From positions 66,132,921 through 66,196,920 of the forward strand of contig NC_077246.1 of the NCBI RefSeq assembly GCF_947179165.1: DNA of 64,000 nt, written 5' to 3'. Positions 24,328 to 35,724 of this stretch are shown here, piece by piece. The position numbers and the translations under genes are program-made. Source of the stretch: Solanum dulcamara. Lineage: Eukaryota; Streptophyta; Magnoliopsida; Solanales; Solanaceae. The number at the start of each line of letters is the position of its first letter. Positions within the stretch are counted from its first letter, which is position 1. Under the pieces are notes generated by a model. That model worked only from the letters and a program-made list of their open reading frames with translations. It was not told the DNA's origin and searched no databases.

Positions 24328-26660
24328 TAATCAGTAAAACTACTTTTAATTAGCAGAAACGACTTTTCTGCTATTGGGAAGAAGATAAAAATCTCTGCTT
24401 CTTGAAAAAAGCAGAACTAGAACCAAAAAAATATTTTTTTCAAGACCAAAGTATCCTTGTCATATATACATATTTACCAATATATCTCTTATATTTATTT
24501 ATTTTTGTGGTGAATTTTCGTATATGGTGATTTAATTTGTGGAATAATTTTTAAATTTATTCTACTTGATATTTTTAATTATATTTAAATTATTATGTTA
24601 ATATTATATCAATATTTAATTTATTTTTTATTTACCTATGTATAATATTAATTGAAAATCTGAATATGTGCCTTTTAATTAAATAAAGATAAAAATTTAA
24701 TTAAAAATTTGATAATAGATATTTAAAATAATTTCTTTTTATAAAATAATCTTAATATTAGATGTGCATTGATACTTGTCTTTTTTCGTAATTTGACTCT
24801 CAAAAACACTTTTTTAAAAAAGATTAGTCAAATACAACATGCTTATCAAAAATATTTTTCAAATAAATTAGTCAAACATAAATATTTTTTTTTTCAAAAA
24901 CACCTTGTTTTAAAAAAGTGCTTCTAAAAATAAACAGTTTTAACAGCAAAGTCAAACATGCTCGATGTATATGTAACATGCATGAATATATTCCAATGCC
25001 TCTAATAATTTTGTAGACAAAATGGTGTCACTGTCATAAACCCATATATAAATTGAATGCAGAAATATGTCACGATCCCCGTCCATAGCATGCATGTCAT
25101 GAGTTTTTTGTCTAGGTCCGTAAAAATATATCTTTCGGCTACGCCACATCGAACTTCAAAAATGTATGTATTATGTAAATTTGAGGTATATTATATAATT
25201 CTTTACTTTTCACTTTAAATATGATGTGCGATTCGCCTAATTAAGTGTCATGCATACCTCATCTTTAAAAGCTTAACAACGTCAGGGGCGTCGGGCTAGC
25301 TAGTAAGGGGAACGAGTGAGGAAGAGAAAACTTCATAGCTAGAGTCATTAATATAGAATACTAGTTTTCAGTGATTGAAATAAAGATAAAATCAGTCCAA
25401 AGTTTAGAGAAATCAAATTTACTCAAAACAACTATAACAAATTGTCAAGACATTCTGTCATAAGGCTTCATCATGTCTAGTTTAAACACCACATTATTAC
25501 CTTTATTCGCCTGAGTGATATTCTTAATTATCTCATGAGCCAAGGGAAATTTTTATGTAATTAATCTATCCTTCACAAAATCACTTTGGATAAGAAAAAT
25601 TAATTATGTAATAGAGGATTAATTTATTCTAGGATTTTTATCCTTTTGAAACATTTTACTATTTCAGTTAAAATTAAGTAATCCTTGTGAGGTGTAAACC
25701 TTATCTTCAGCATTTTAAAAATAATAAGTTGAGTGGTTAAAAGTTTCATGTTGAAGGACAATATACACGTTATGAGTTATGAGCTGACAGCTAACGCTAA
25801 TCTTCAATGATATATATGTCGTAGTCCTAGTGGATCATGTTTTATAACTAAGCTATTTAGGAGGTGTTTGGCCATGATTTTTTTTTTAAGTTAAACTCAA
25901 AAAAATATATTTGATCATAAAAATTTGAAAAACAACTAAAATATAAAAAATGTTTGTTAGCATACAAGGACAAAGCTACATTATGATCAGTAGAACACCT
26001 TTCAGCGGCATACAAGGGCAAAGCTACATTATGATCAGTAGAACACCTTTCGCTGAAAAAATATATCGAAAATATAGGAAAAATGTTATATGTTTTGAAT
26101 ATATACGGCATACTGAACACCGTAAAAACAACTGCTTAAGGGCGTTCAATTTGGCTTAGGTGTTGTGGGTTCTATTTAGTTTTATTGGATTTTAAGTGGA
26201 GTTTTGACAATAAAATGAATTTCTACCCTCTTTTACTTCATTTTTATTTAAAGTATTCTTTCTAAATTCTAAATGTTAAATAAAAATTGTTTCACTAAAT
26301 GTTGACCTTTCAACTTCTTCTTCTTCTTTTTTTTCATTTGGTGGTGCTTTATTTTTTTTATTTGATGTCCTTGAGTGATTTATTTTCTCAATTAAAATCT
26401 TTCGAAAAATTCAAAAATACATTTGAATGTAGTGCTCAGATAATGGTTTTAATGAAACTACAAATTAAATAAACTTGTAAAGTTAAATATTACGTGGTGC
26501 ACCCATTAATAAAAAAAATATTTACTTTATAAGTTTGAACACCCTTAGCCATTTTCTGGCTATGCCATTGTGGTATACACCATTTCTGAACGTGAGAAAA
26601 ACTTTGGTAGACTAAAAAAGGGTATTTGTTGGCATGTTATTTATGACATGAGAAAGAGTC
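24328..26660. other. AT-rich repeat DNA, no gene
   Basis: 24328-24540 is homologous to 7208-7430. 24780-24965 is rich in runs of A and T with CAAACATG-like words. 25960-26053 holds a short tandem duplication. 26500-26590 resembles decayed hAT-type ends (GAACACCCTTAGCC). No frame encodes a recognisable protein. Confidence 0.5.
25960..26053. repeat. 48-bp tandem duplication
   Basis: Two adjacent units start GCATACAAGG at 25960 and 26008. They differ at very few bases and contain AAAGCTACATTATGATCAGT. The origin is unknown; no coding role is supported. Confidence 0.85.
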
Positions 26661-26665
26661 CATAG

Positions 26666-26964
26666 TGTTCGTAAATGAAGAAATCAGAAGTATCTAAGAA
26701 GAAGAAGAGAAGAAGAGAAAGAGAGAGCACATTTAGGAAGCTCTCAATGTATTGACATTGAAGAAGTGAGTGTTTACACAGTGAATAGCTGATACATATA
26801 GAATAAAGTAGTAGCTAGTATTTACTTTCTAACTAACTTTTGGATAGGTTGTTACAACAAACTATTTGTAAATGACTAATCTACCCTTATTTGTTACTTA
26901 GCATCTAACTAACTTCTTCACATCACTCCAACTAACTCCTTAACAACTTCTTCATATCTCAACA
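26666..26964 (-). repeat. copia 3' LTR
   Basis: In element orientation it begins TGTTGAGATATGAAG (26964) and ends TTACGAACA (26666). A purine-rich stretch TTGAAGGAGAG lies just upstream (26965-26975) as the polypurine tract. The pol stop codon (26952-26954) lies inside this LTR. It differs from the 5' LTR by small insertions and deletions. Confidence 0.93.
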
Positions 26965-28683
26965 CTCTCCTTCAAGCAAGGAGGTGCAAAGATGTCCAAA
27001 CCTCCTAGCTTGGATAGAAGATGATCATGTTGTGCCTTAGCTAGCCCCTTTGTCAAGATATCAACAGGTTGTTCCTGAGTTGGTAGGTAATCTACTTTGA
27101 TCAAGCCTTGTTGCAACCTCTCTCGAATGAAATGGCAATCTATTTCAATGTGTTTAGTCCTTTTATGGTATATTGAATTTGTTGTAATCTGAATGGCAGC
27201 CTTATTGTCACTATATACTTGAACATGTAGTTTAACTTCAGCATCTACTTCTTTCAGCATTCCAAGCAACCATACTAACTCAGATACAACTGAGGCAAGA
27301 CTCTTATACTCAGCCTCAGCTGAGCTCCTTGACACTATAGTCTGCTTCTTGGCTTTCCATGAGACCAAGGACTTACCAATCTTTATTATGTAACTTGTAA
27401 CAAATTTTTTGGTGAGTGGACAAGAGGCCCAATCTGCACCACAATATGCAGTGACTAATCCATCTGAACAACTAGCCAAGTATGCCTTGTTCGGGTTGTC
27501 TCTTTAATTATCTAACCACTCTTAGTGCAACATCCATGTGGAACCTTTTTGGTTGATATAGAAACTGACTCAAGATTTGAGTACTAAATGCTATATCTGG
27601 TCTTGTCATGTTGAGATACAAGAGTTTTCTTACTAATTTCTGATACACTGTCTAATCCACTAAGGGATTATCTGAGTCTACCTGATCCTTATTCACATGT
27701 TCATCATACTGCCTTGATGTTAGTTTGACAACGCTATCTTTCTCTTCACACCTGGCCACCCCAGTTCCCTTCTGCTTTTAACATCTATGGGAGTACCTGC
27801 AGGCTTGGTTGCTGTCATACCAACTTCAGCTATAAGTTCAAGGGCATACTTCCTCTGGTGCATTAATATTTCTTTTGTTGATCTAGTGAACTCAATTTCC
27901 AGAAAATATTTTAGCTCCCCTAAGTCTTTCATCTTGAAAGCCTGTTGCAGTGCCTTCTTTGTCTCTTTTATCAACTTCAAACTACTACTAGTTATCAACG
28001 TGTCATCTATATACACAAGAACAATGACAATTCCTTTTTTTGATTTACTGGTAAACAAAGAATAATCATATTGACTTTGTTTAAACTTAAGAGTAACAAG
28101 AGCTTCAGTCAACTTGTGATTCCACTACCTTGGTGCTTTTTTGAGTCCATAAAGGGACTTTGTCAGCTTGTACACTTTCTCTTCTTGATTGACAAATCCT
28201 TGAGAAATCTACATGTAAATTTCATCTTCTAGATCACCTTGAAGAAAGGCATTGAATACATCCATCTAATGTATATGCCACTACCTGGAGGTTGCAAGAT
28301 ATAAGGATTGATCTCACTATGACCATCTTCACAATAGGTGAAAATGTCTCTTTGTAATCAATCCCTTCTTGTTGACTATATCCCTTAGCAACTAGCATGG
28401 CTTTGAATTTTTTCTATCTCACCTGCAACCAATAGGTTTCTTTCCTGATGGTAAGTCAGTAATCTCCTAGGTCTTATTACTTTTCAAAGCTTGAATTTCA
28501 GTTTGCATAGCTTCTACCTACCTTAGATCTTTGATAGCCTCTGAATAGCTAGTAGGTTCCTTGATAGTGGAAATAACAGCAATATAACACTAATAAGTAG
28601 AGGAAAGATGAGAATAACTCACATAGTTAGTCAATAGATACTTCACATTTTTGGTGATATTCAAGAAAACAAAGTCCTTTAAC
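26952..28683 (-). pseudogene. copia reverse transcriptase-RNase H, broken
   Basis: RT resumes at 28683 after the nested LTR. Early RT has two Trp-type positions turned into TAG (28518-28520 and 28467-28469). The core gives VLVYIDDTLITSSS near 28000, with the usual YxDD box as YIDD, and MKDLGELKYFLEIEF downstream. RNase H covers 27479-26952: ADWASCPLTKKFVTSY, a SRSSAEAEYKSLA segment, SDNKAAIQI, HKRTKHIEIDCHFIRE and DILTKGL. The stop falls within the LTR. A frame break separates RT and RNase H around 27490-27720. The catalytic motifs are still readable, but the protein could not be made whole. Confidence 0.9.
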
Positions 28684-31293
28684 TGTGACCCACCGGGAGG
28701 GTACCCTAGACGTGATCGGCACTCGAAAGCCATTTCTGATCTTCAAGCGAACTACCTGATTCAGTCACACTATCATTCAATCACATTCACTCAAATGAGG
28801 GTTCAATCATAACATACTATTCACAATATGGGGGCTGAAGGCCAAACATTATCAACTCAATAAAATAAGTATAATAGGACTCCTCAAGATAACAGTCCAA
28901 CCTCCCCACACTCTAGCCTATGAAGCCTCTATCAAAGTCTAGGAGGTACCAATGACAAGCCCATGACTACCAACAATCAAAATAAGGAGACAACACAAAA
29001 CTATACAGGGAGCTCAAGATCCTCTGGAAGCTAGGAGGACTCACCAAATAGCTGAAAGTATATAGATAATCAACGGTGCGCCAGTTGATGATCTCTGGTA
29101 CCTGTCTCTACATCATGAAATGATGCAGGCCAAATGGCGTCAGTACGTGAAATGTATGAGTATGTAAAATGGCCGGAGGAAACAAATATCAAGAAAACAT
29201 CAATATCAACTCAGGATCTTAACTCATAAATACATAACAACTCACTCAAGTGTCCTAAGTCTAACAAGAAATGGTTTAGACGGGACCAATCACAAGCCAC
29301 TCAACTCAACTGACTCGGAGCACTATCAAGACCTAAATGAGAGTTTCTCTTATCCGACAACCATCACCTATGAGCCAGTAATAGTACAATAATCAGACGT
29401 TGTTGCCATATCTGTCCATACCTTGCCAGGGCATGAACGCCTCCCTAATCATGGTTACCATCGATTAGTCAAGTCCTATCATTTCAGGATAATAAAATAG
29501 GAAACATCCGACTTTAATGGTTCAATCCCACGGGAAGCATCCGACTTTAACGGTTCCATCCCTACCTACATTGGCGGCGTAGTTCCTGGGGTTCGAGTAT
29601 GGACTATACTCTTATCCGCTTCGGTGCTCGACACTCCTCCCATGACTCTATGCTCATAAAACTCCTTTCAATCATCTCAAACAATCCCTCACGGCTAGTT
29701 TCATTTAGCACATTGCCAACTCTTCAACTCTATCCTCAATTTAACTCAATCGAGTCATAATGGCAAGTCTCATTTAGGACCTCGTCCACTCATTAATTCT
29801 ATCCTCCAATCAACTCAATCAGGCCTCATTTAGATAAGTACTTATAACATCTCATAAACATAACAACCCTTTCCTCTCCTCAATTATCATCTCCTTAGGA
29901 CTCATCACAACTCTAAGACTTTAGCCCAACAATTCAAGTAGAATAGCACATTTAAGGAAATTGACTTATGCAACATAATCACATGGTTAAAGAGATCAAC
30001 AAAACATATTAACAAGTCATCTCCATCAACTCATACTAACATGAAGGTTTTAAGAACTTCTTAGCTCAACAACATCAACACAAATAGGATCAAGTTAATA
30101 GGAGACAAAACTCATTCAAACACAAACCATACCAAGAAACTCTATTTTCATGGACCTCTAACCTCAAAGCAAGAGTAGGGCACATGGGTGTACTCAACCC
30201 ATGTTTTGGATAGCCTTACATATCTTAGTAAAGACTTGAAGAAAAACTTGATGTCGGGTCTTTAATGGAGAACTCGAATCTTGAAGCTCTTGGAGGCAAT
30301 TTCTTGTTAGAAATGGAGAAGAAGAAGAAGAGAGAGAGAGACTCCTAGGGCTTTTAGAGAGAGAGAGGGGGCTGAAAATATGTTCCCAAAATGGTCAAGG
30401 ATGATACATATATAATTTGGTATGAATTCCCAAATTACCCCTTCTCAAAAAGTTCTAAAAAAAGGCTAAAATGCTTCTCGCGCGATAGTGGCACATCGAG
30501 CCATTGCAGCGCCAGGTCGATTATGCCTAAAATCTGCATATCTATTAGTGGCGCGCCGCTCCAAGGACCAAACTACTGAGGCATGTTCTTGGTGCGATAG
30601 TGGCACATCGCGCCATTACAGCGCCAGGTCGATTATGCCTAAAACCTGTACATCTGTTAGTGGCGTGCAGCTCCAAGGACCAAACTACTGAGGCATGTTC
30701 TTGGAGCGATAGTGGTGCATCGCGCCCTTACGACGCCAAGGCCATATTTTCTGGGTTTTGGAAATTAGGCTTGAAAACCCTGCACATACCGTAGTGACGC
30801 GCCGCGCCAAGGAACAAACTACTGAGGTATGTTCTTGGCACGATAGTGGCGCATCGCGCCCTTACGACGCCAAGCCCATTTGTTTCCAAAAATTTCAACC
30901 CAGGCCTGAAATCCCTGCAGTGCTAGTTCGTCTTAGGATCGTCATATCTTTTGACTCCAAACTTCAAAATTTACATTCTTAGTGGCGTTGGAAAGAAGAC
31001 TCGATGAACTTTAATTTAATAGGTCATGGGGAACCCAGATTGTCATCCTTCAAAAGATAGGGTCGTTAGAGGTCGACCCCTTATGCGAACTCCTCCTCAA
31101 ACTTAGCCACGATGAATCTTTTGGATTTAATTTGGTCCTAGGGGCCCCTTGTGACCCCACATCACCTCCAACATCCTTCAATTTCTCAGGGACTCATCCT
31201 AGCTCATGCATGCGCTCCTCAATACTCGAGTTCGACCCTACCCGAATACAAGAAGGATCCGAATCTTAGGGAAATTTTTTGAGGGGTGTTACA
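28684..31293 (-). mobile_element. gypsy solo LTR inside the copia element (2610 bp)
   Basis: On the minus strand it begins TGTAACACCCC at 31293 and ends GGGTCACA at 28684. Flanks TTAAC (28679-28683) and CTAAC (31294-31298) match at 4 of 5. It is the same family as the LTR at 2554-4661 and is complete at the end that copy lacks. Copia pol runs up to it on both sides. No gypsy internal DNA is present, so it is a solo LTR. Confidence 0.9.
30478..30880. repeat. decayed GC-palindrome array in solo LTR
   Basis: Same layout as 3957-4250 (AGTGGCGCGCCGC, CCAAGGACCAAACTACTGAG, GCGATAGTGG), but many CpG steps read TpG or CpA (for example GGCACATCGCGCC). The spacer repeat TGAGGCATGTTCTTGG recurs three to four times. 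Confidence 0.8.
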
Positions 31294-31297
31294 CTAA

Positions 31298-34200
31298 CTA
31301 AGAAGGAGTTTGTTTAGGTCTAGTAGATCTTCTAGTGACACCTAGTTCTATTACATATTCATGAGGCAGTACTGAAACTTTAAAAATAGACTCATCATCT
31401 AGAATTAATGTAGAAGTAGGTACCTCAGTGGAGAGATGCTCTACGCCAGTATTTTCTGTAGTAGTATGCTCAAAACCATTTATCAGACTTCCTGGTATAG
31501 CATCAGGTGAAAAAAATTGATTGAAATCTTGAATCTCCACACCTGAAATCTGAAGAGTGTCTACAAATATGTACTGATTTGCATTGCTATTTGTACTGGC
31601 AAAAGGAAAAATATCCTCTCTGAAAATGACATCTCTACTCGTAAAAAAGACTTGTTTGCAAAATCATATAATATGTAACCCTTATATACTTTAGAATATC
31701 CCATGTGAATAACTGACTTGGATTTTGGCATCAGCTTATCATGTTTAGTAAGATTCTGGGCAAATGTCAAACAACCAAGTGTTTTTAAATGGGACAATGC
31801 AAGTTTAGTACTATATAGCCTTTCATAAGGAGTTTGATACTCAATCACACTTCTAGGTAGCCTGTTAATCAGATATTCTGCAGCTAGGACACAATGTCCC
31901 CAAAATTTCAGAGGTATTTTAGCTTGAAACCTTAATACTCTTGTCATCTCAAGCAAGTGTCTGTGCTTCCTCTCAGCTACTCCATTTTGCTGAGGAGTAT
32001 ATGGACATGACTTTTGATGAATAATTTCCATTTACTTAAACATAATATCACATACTGAATTAACAAATTTTGTCCCATTTTCAGAACTGAGCACTTTAAT
32101 AATCTTGCCAAACTAACTTTTAACATACTGTAAAAATACTTGAAGAGAAACACACACATCTGATTTTTGTTTAAGCAAGAAAAGGTAAGTCATTCTTGAG
32201 AAGTAATCCATAATTGTAAGAAAATACTTGTTTCCATCAAAAGTAGATGTATTATATGGACCCCAGAGATCAACATGTATCAAGTCAAAGCAACTAAAAC
32301 TTCTAATAGAACTTGAAGGAAGTACATGTCTTATATGTTTAGCATATGGACAGACTAAGCACTTAGACACCTTACACATACTTTGTTTATTCCTAGTAAA
32401 TATTTTAGCAAGAAATACTGGAGATACATGCCCTAGTCTTTGATGCCACAACTCTATATCTAATTCTGAGACCTCTAAATAAACTTTATCAACAACAAAA
32501 ATAGATTCCTTAGCATCACTAGCATTCCTTTGAGTTAATTTTCTTCACACCACAGCAAGTACAAACCTCTTTCTTCTTTAGCAAGCTTCTTCACCTTCCT
32601 AATGTAAAGCTCCCGAAAAATACAAAAATCAGAAAAAAAGGAGACTGAACATTCTAATTCCTCTATGATTTTGCTGACAGACATTAAACTGTACTTGAAG
32701 TCAGGTATATGAAACGCATTGGTAATGACACTTCTAGCTGATAGACTATAGGAACCAATATGAGTAACTTGAGTGGTATCACCATTTGGTAGGAACACAA
32801 CTTTAGGAATATCAAATTTTGATATAGACCATTTATTCAGCATATCCAAATTAGAAACCATATGATTTGTTCCACCAATATCTACAATCCAAACTTCACT
32901 ATTTTCAGTAACAAATAGAGCTTTACCTATAACATTTTCTACATTACCTTCAGATATAGTAGCCTCTGATTTTTGATTCATCATTTTGAGAATATGCTCA
33001 TATTGATCCTTTGTGAAGGTTCAGCCCTAACGTAATTATTTGACATTCTTTTCAGCTTGACTTAGTGGCTGAGGAAGTTTAGGACCTTCAACAGCTCTAA
33101 CTCCAGCAATGCTATGTTGATGATCAGACTTTCTTTCCCACACTTGTACATAAGTATTACTGACATTTATGTTCAAACCATAAGAGAAATGAGCTTGAAT
33201 TGGTTGTTGATTTTGACTAGGATAACTATTATCATTGGCAGCATAAGTAGAATTGACACTTTGAACTTTTCTCTTGGACTTGAAGTCAGGTGGATATCCT
33301 ACAATTTTGTAACAAAACTCTTTGTTATGGCCTTTACATTTACAGAAATCACATATTAAAAAAGAGTTCTTCTTAAACCTCTGACTCACTCCTTAGCTAC
33401 TACCAACCTTGGATTAAATAGCAACAGAATCTAAGCTGATAGAGTTCAGTCCCACACTACTGACATTAGTAACCACAACCTTTTGACTCTCATCTCCTAC
33501 TATCATGTCATATGTCTGATTGATAGTTGGTAGTGGATCTAGCATAGGAACCTGAGTTCTTTCCAAATGATATGACTCATTTAACCCCATTAGAAATTGA
33601 TACAGTTTCTGTCTGTTCATATGAGTAACAAAACCTTTGAATTTCTCACAATTACAATAGGGGAAGGTACTAACATATCAAACTCATCCCACAAGGTTTT
33701 GAGTCTGATGTAGTACACAAAAATAGATGCAGTCCCCTCCTGCAAAGTAGCAATATCTTTATGTAAGCTATAGGTCCTCGGCCCATCTAATCTATCAAAC
33801 CTCTCTTGTAAATCAATCCAAACATTTAATGCACTAGAAGCAAATGCAATTCCACTCAGTAAACCTTTTGAAACTGAATTCATTAGCCATGATAAACAAT
33901 AGCATTTACTCTTTCTCATTGTCCCCACAACTCTTTATCATACATCTCATGTTTGCAAGTTCCATCGACTAAACCCAACTTGTTTCTTCCTAACAGAGCT
34001 AGTTTAATTGATCGACTCCACAAAATGTAGTTTTCAGTACCAAGCAATTGAAAAGAAATAAGACTAATTCCACTTACATCAGTAGGACTGAGAAATAAGG
34101 GATGATTGTAATCAATACCTTGTCCAGCCATAGAATTGTTGTTTGAAGGAATAGAATTACCAATTTGTTGACCAATGTTGAGATTCAGAGTAGGATTCAC
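31298..34200 (-). pseudogene. copia gag-protease-integrase, broken
   Basis: Gag starts MNPTLNLNIG at 34200 and continues in several frames to about 33036. The zinc knuckle CDFCKCKGHNKEFC is near 33300-33345. The protease region has WIVDIGGTNHMV (about 32890) where active copies usually have D-S-G-A/C; the Ser after the catalytic Asp is Ile. The GAG-pre-integrase motif WHQRLGHVSP is at 32451. Integrase follows to about 31560, with LIHVDLWGPY and PYTPQQNGVAERKHRH visible. A variable linker ends at 31298. At least five frame changes or stops occur. Pol continues past the solo LTR at 28683. Not functional. Confidence 0.9.
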
Positions 34201-34410
34201 TACTGTTGCATGATCCCCTGCTAGTTTTAATTTCTAAAACTAAGATTTCTATAAGAAACTTGTAGTGGAAGTAGAAAATTGAATGCAGATTTCAGCTTCT
34301 CTTGTGCTACAATCTGCAAATCGAACTTAGAACTTACTGAATTTGTGAATCAGAAGCCTGATTCTTTGATGCTTGTAATACGATCACCTCTCACAGTAGT
34401 TATTGTGATG

Positions 34411-34422
34411 GCTCTGATATCA
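34411..34422 (-). promoter_or_regulatory. copia primer-binding site
   Basis: On the minus strand it reads TGATATCAGAGC, one base from TGGTATCAGAGC, complementary to initiator tRNA-Met, immediately after the 5' LTR. Confidence 0.9.
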
Positions 34423-34733
34423 TGTTCGTAAATGAAGAAACCAAAAGTATCTAAGAAGAAGAAGAAGAGAAAGTGAGAGCACATTTAGGAAGCTCTCATT
34501 GTATTGACATTGAAGACGTGAGTGTTTACACAATGAATAAGTTATATATATAGTACAAAGTAGTAGATAGTATTTAACTACTTTCTAACTAACTTTTGGA
34601 TAGATTGTTACAACAAACTATTTGTAAATGACTAATCTACCCTTGTTTGTTACTTAGCATCTAACTAACTTCTTAAACACCTTCTTCACATCACTCCAAC
34701 TAACTCCTTAACAACTTCTTCATATCTCAAACA
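34423..34733 (-). repeat. copia 5' LTR
   Basis: In element orientation it starts at 34733 and ends TTACGAACA at 34423, next to the primer-binding site. It matches 26666-26964 apart from small indels, including TTAAACACC near 34673. AAGAAGAAGAAGAGAA near 34455 is a simple repeat. Confidence 0.93.
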
Positions 34734-34757
34734 CATAGACAGCTTTGATATTTATAG

Positions 34758-34953
34758 TTTTTTATTTATTTTTTCATCTAATGTTTGATATTCGTATTGG
34801 AGTCCGATTAATTCAGATTTGCACTGCATAGGGCTTCATTCAGGGGGAAGCACTTCCTACGTACCAAGGATTTTTTATACCTAAGGCTCGAATTCGAAAC
34901 CTCTGGTTAAGGAGGAGCAGCCTCATATGCTGCACTACATCTTTTGGTGGTGG
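34758..34953 (-). mobile_element. tRNA-derived SINE (Au/SolS-like), 12-bp TSD
   Basis: On the minus strand it starts near GATGTAGTGCAGCATATG (box A-like), continues to AACCAGAGGTTTCG (box B-like), then TATAAAAAATCCTTGG and AAGCCCTATGC, and ends in an A-rich tail. This arrangement is that of Au-type SINEs found across angiosperms. Flanks TGATATTTATAG (34746-34757) and TGATATCTATAG (34954-34965) differ at one base. It lies directly in front of the MLP pseudogene. Confidence 0.88.
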
Positions 34954-35027
34954 TGATATCTATAGTGAAGACTACAACTTCTAACTATTTTAATACCACT
35001 TTCTTATCAAAACTCGAAGAAGAAAAT

Positions 35028-35215
35028 ATGGTTGTAAAAGGCGTTAATTGTTTTATTAGAAGTGAAGTTTGGAGGACATGTGGTTCATGACGTTTTTTAC
35101 CTCAATACTCGTTATTTTTCCAATATAAGCCCTACTATGGTTCAACAGTTTGAAATTTATGAAAGTGCAATTATAAATGTTGATTCGATTGTTGGTTGGA
35201 AATATAACATCGATA
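35028..35215 (+). pseudogene. MLP/Bet v 1 family exon 1 duplicate
   Basis: A copy of exon 1 of the gene at 35725. It starts ATGGTTGTAAAAGGC, aligning with the start of the intact gene. One base is missing near 35060, so the frame shifts before FGGHVVHDVFYLNTRYFSNI, which otherwise follows the family closely to GWKYNI. The splice donor GGTAAT of the intact gene reads GATAAT here (about 35213-35218), so GT has become AT. Exon 2 has not been found downstream. The segment before the ATG (ACCACTTTCTTATCAAAAC) also matches the intact gene. An inactive tandem duplicate; its function, if any, is lost. Confidence 0.88.
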
Positions 35216-35632
35216 ATACACATTTCTCTGTCATGCATGGTTCAAAAATTTTAAGCTGTGATGGCATCTATCCAATCCTCATAGGCGATACACAATGCTT
35301 AGTTCAATTAACAGGTTAAATGCGGAAGTAAAAAGAGAAAACCAACAATAAGTCATAATTGGCAGTTCGTAATATTAATTAGAGGTTATTGACTAAATTT
35401 ATAAGCTGGTAAATGTGACTTATAAGCAATTTTGACTTATTTAAACGCGAGGTAAAACACCTAAAAATACCATCTCTTTTTTTTTTCATTTTCATGAGAC
35501 TATTTTAAATCTATTACCGAATAAAATACCCTTTTTGTCATTATCTCAGTAATGGGCTAACAACCTAACACGACATGTCATGGATCATGTTTTATGATAT
35601 TTATAATAATTTTTGGTACAGCTAATTGTAAT
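35216..35632. other. spacer between MLP copies
   Basis: The first ~100 bp may hold decayed intron. No exon 2 remnant can be read. The rest is AT-rich with TTTTTTTTCATTTTCATGAG near 35480 and no repeat I recognise. Confidence 0.5.
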
Positions 35633-35633
35633 C

Positions 35634-35642
35634 TATATAAAG
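35634..35642 (+). promoter_or_regulatory. TATA box of MLP gene
   Basis: TATATAAAG lies 83 bases before the start codon, a normal plant spacing to a start site around 35665-35675. The duplicate's homologous position (34959-34968) reads TCTATAGTGAAG, so the box is lost there. Confidence 0.65.
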
Positions 35643-35724
35643 ACTATCATCTGTAACCATTTTATCACCACTTTCTTTTCAAAACATTTTGCTATACCTA
35701 ATATATACATATATATATATATAT

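Larger units (their letters stand above)
26666..34733 (-). mobile_element. Ty1/copia retrotransposon with nested solo LTR
   Basis: It is bounded by exact 5-bp duplications CATAG (26661-26665 and 34734-34738). Two ~0.3 kb LTRs flank gag, protease, integrase, RT and RNase H in copia order, read on the minus strand. A 2.6 kb gypsy LTR (28684-31293) splits the region between integrase and RT. Without it the element is about 5.5 kb, a normal copia size. Coding is broken throughout, so the element is dead but structurally almost complete. Confidence 0.95.

Noticed and set aside
35689..35724. Upstream in-frame ATG of the MLP gene (12 extra codons)
   Set aside because: The extra residues are Tyr/Ile encoded by a TATATA run; family members begin at the later Met.
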